The position numbers and the translations under genes were made by a program. 64,000 nucleotides of DNA from positions 64,263 through 128,262 of the forward strand of contig DEWY01000011.1 of NCBI GenBank assembly GCA_002363865.1, given 5' to 3'. This DNA is from Caulobacteraceae bacterium UBA3198. GTDB lineage: Bacteria; Pseudomonadota; Alphaproteobacteria; Caulobacterales; Caulobacteraceae. Below the pieces are notes generated by a model. The model was not told the origin of the DNA. It searched no databases and saw only the letters and a program-made list of their open reading frames with translations. Positions 62,515 through 64,000 of this stretch are shown here, piece after piece (the first letter of the stretch is position 1; every line of letters begins with the position of its first letter).

Positions 62515-64000
62515 ATGCGCCTTCGTTCTCTGACCGTGACGGTCCCTGTTCTGCTTCTGGCGGCCTGCGCCAGTCCCTCGGCTCCGACCGGGGGGCTGGA
62601 GGCCCGCTCCACCTATGGCCTGTTCCTGGCGGGGCAGGCGGCGCTCAATGACGGCGAGAGCCGGCGCGCGGCGGCCTATTTCGAGCGCGCCAGCCAGAGC
62701 GACGAGACGCCCAACCTCATCTCGGAGCGGGCGTTCACCGCCGCGGTGCTGAGCGGCGACATCGAAAAGGCCGCGGCCATGGCCCCGGTGGGTGAGGACG
62801 CCTCTGAAGGCGTCAAGCGACTGGGCCGTCTGGTGGTCGCGGTCGAGGCCTTGGCGAGCGGCCAGGGCGCCGTGGCCTATGCGCGCCTCACCGAAGACGA
62901 AATCGGCTTTCCTCACCGCACGGCCGCGGCGCTCCTGACCCCCTGGGCCGCAGCCCAGGCCGGCCAGATGGATCTCGCCACCCGGCGTCCCGATGTGCCC
63001 GGCGACAAGCTGGTGGAGTATTTCGGCATGTTGGGTCAGGCGCATCAGTACGAGCGACTGCGCCGCTATGACGAGGCCGAGACCGACTTCAAGGCCCTGA
63101 CCGAGGGGACCGACGCCCCGCCCATGCTGGTTGTGGCCTATGGGGAGTTCCTGGAGCGTCGCGGCCGTCGCGCCGACGCCGTGGCGCTCTATGACCGGGC
63201 GCTTGCGACCTATCGGCGCGACGCCTCTCTGTCGCTGGCCCGGGACCGCGCCCTGGCCCGCCGGTCTGCCCCGTCGCCGCCGACGGTGCGACAGGGGGCG
63301 GCCCAGGCCATACTGACTCCTGCGGCGGCGATGCTTGCGGCCCGGCAGAGCCAGTTCGCCCTGGCCTATGTCCGCTTGGCCCTGCGGCTCGATCCGGAAC
63401 GTATGGACGCCTGGATGATGGTCGGCGACCTGATGGGCGCCGCCGGCGATGTGGAGGCCGCGCGAGCGGCCTATGAGCGCGTGCCGTCTGGCCATCCCGA
63501 CTACGCCGCGGCGCAGAGCAAGCTGGCCTGGAGCCTGCAGGGCGCCGGCGAGACGGAGGCGGCCCTGGAGACAGCCCGCAAGGCCGCTGAAGATGGCGAT
63601 CCCACGGCCTTGCTGACCCTGGCCGACCTGCTGCGCACTAACGAACAGTATGAGGCCGCCATCGGCCCCCTGAACCAGCTGGTCGAGGCGAGTCCTTCGC
63701 CCGACTGGCGGCTGCTGTTCGCCCGCGGGGCGGCCTATGAGCGGATGGGCGATTGGCCGCGGGCTGAGGCGGATCTGACCGCCGCCCTGGCCCTCAACCC
63801 CGACGAGCCCGACATTCTGAACTATCTCGCCTATGGCTGGATCGACCGCGGCGAGCGGCTGGAGGAGGCCCTGGCCATGGTGCAGGCCGCGGTGGACGCC
63901 AACCCCCGGTCAGGCGCCATGATCGACAGCCTTGGCTGGGGCTATTACCGCCTGGGCCAGTACGACAAGGCCGTCGAGACCCTCGAGGAGGCGGTCGGCC
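62515..64000 (+). CDS. TPR-repeat lipoprotein (3' end outside window)
   Basis: Open from ATG 62515 to the window end (at least 495 residues) without a stop, so the C-terminus is missing. The N-terminus MRLRSLTVTVPVLLLAACAS has a lipobox with Cys18 and predicts an outer-membrane-directed lipoprotein. Repeats of about 34 residues run throughout, for example AAYFERASQSDETPNLISER, YDEAETDFKALTEG, AYVRLALRLDPERMDAWM and RAEADLTAALALNPDEPDIL. Tetratricopeptide lipoproteins of this type are common scaffolds in Caulobacterales; no specific partner can be assigned. GGGG precedes the start codon directly. Confidence 0.85.
   Translation, partial: MRLRSLTVTVPVLLLAACASPSAPTGGLEARSTYGLFLAGQAALNDGESRRAAAYFERASQSDETPNLISERAFTAAVLSGDIEKAAAMAPVGEDASEGVKRLGRLVVAVEALASGQGAVAYARLTEDEIGFPHRTAAALLTPWAAAQAGQMDLATRRPDVPGDKLVEYFGMLGQAHQYERLRRYDEAETDFKALTEGTDAPPMLVVAYGEFLERRGRRADAVALYDRALATYRRDASLSLARDRALARRSAPSPPTVRQGAAQAILTPAAAMLAARQSQFALAYVRLALRLDPERMDAWMMVGDLMGAAGDVEAARAAYERVPSGHPDYAAAQSKLAWSLQGAGETEAALETARKAAEDGDPTALLTLADLLRTNEQYEAAIGPLNQLVEASPSPDWRLLFARGAAYERMGDWPRAEADLTAALALNPDEPDILNYLAYGWIDRGERLEEALAMVQAAVDANPRSGAMIDSLGWGYYRLGQYDKAVETLEEAVG

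Noticed and set aside
61171..63495. A 774-residue minus-strand open frame opposite ETF-QO and the TPR lipoprotein
   Set aside because: Spans two real genes in antisense; composition is typical of a GC-driven shadow.
1..64000. Mobile elements, prophage, CRISPR array, rRNA operon or origin of replication
   Set aside because: No transposase, integrase, phage structural genes, regularly spaced repeats, rRNA sequence or DnaA-box cluster were seen; base composition looks even, apart from short AT-rich promoter regions.

Overview
The window is a high-GC chromosomal segment that looks like an alphaproteobacterium of the Caulobacterales, with Phenylobacterium or Caulobacter the best guess. The evidence is a PopZ-type polar organiser (DUF2497) directly upstream of valS, a large TonB-dependent receptor, TolC next to a pcm-like gene, many GTG starts and stop/start overlaps, and very long antisense reading frames caused by GC bias. 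I see no insertion sequence, prophage, CRISPR array or rRNA. The only RNA gene found is tRNA-Cys(GCA).

Layout. 1-7.8 kb: the 3' part of an amidohydrolase with a C-terminal CIA30-like domain, a TonB-dependent receptor, an AbgB-type M20 amidohydrolase, a haem-oxygenase-like diiron protein and a flavodoxin. 7.8-18.6 kb: an eight-gene minus-strand chemosensory operon (cheW, TPR-cheR, cheW, mcp, hybrid cheA-REC, cheB, REC-REC-kinase, REC-PAS-kinase-REC). It has no cheY, cheD or diguanylate cyclase gene, and resembles the Wsp/Che3 'alternative function' systems rather than flagellar chemotaxis. 18.7-29.3 kb: a sulfide/persulfide module made of persulfide dioxygenase-like MBL protein, TauE/SafE exporter, methyltransferase, ArsR regulator, RND efflux pump with lipoprotein adaptor, rhodanese, three-cysteine sulfide:quinone oxidoreductase, thioredoxin-2-like protein, YgaP-type membrane protein and nitronate monooxygenase-like protein. 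Two nearly identical 24-bp AT-rich dyads lie in the two divergent promoters of this module and are probably the ArsR operators.

29.6-33.0 kb: an unknown protein, then a minus-strand MacB-like ABC exporter cluster with a DUF3299 protein and a His/Asp-rich periplasmic loop, which suggests metal handling. 33.2-38.3 kb: a coupled plus-strand run of a spermidine-synthase-like protein, a stand-alone Hen1-like RNA 3'-end methyltransferase domain, GT2 and GT39 glycosyltransferases, a TVP38 membrane protein and a GreA/GreB-family factor. 38.4-43.6 kb: a small secreted protein, a PhnA-domain protein, an iron alcohol dehydrogenase, a TetR regulator with a compound operator facing two MDR oxidoreductases, and tRNA-Cys.

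43.8-64 kb: a degenerate pcm-like gene, tolC, popZ, valS, a GAF-PAS hybrid kinase, an acyl-CoA synthetase, tlyA, a glycine-zipper Tyr/Gly/Gln/Ser-rich exported protein, an Fe-S RNA m5U methyltransferase, a PA0069-type radical SAM protein, a minimal GT2-like protein, a lytic transglycosylase with a twin-arginine leader, a family-4-like uracil-DNA glycosylase, ETF:ubiquinone oxidoreductase and a TPR lipoprotein cut by the window end.

Functional assignments rest on motifs read by eye; no database search was run.
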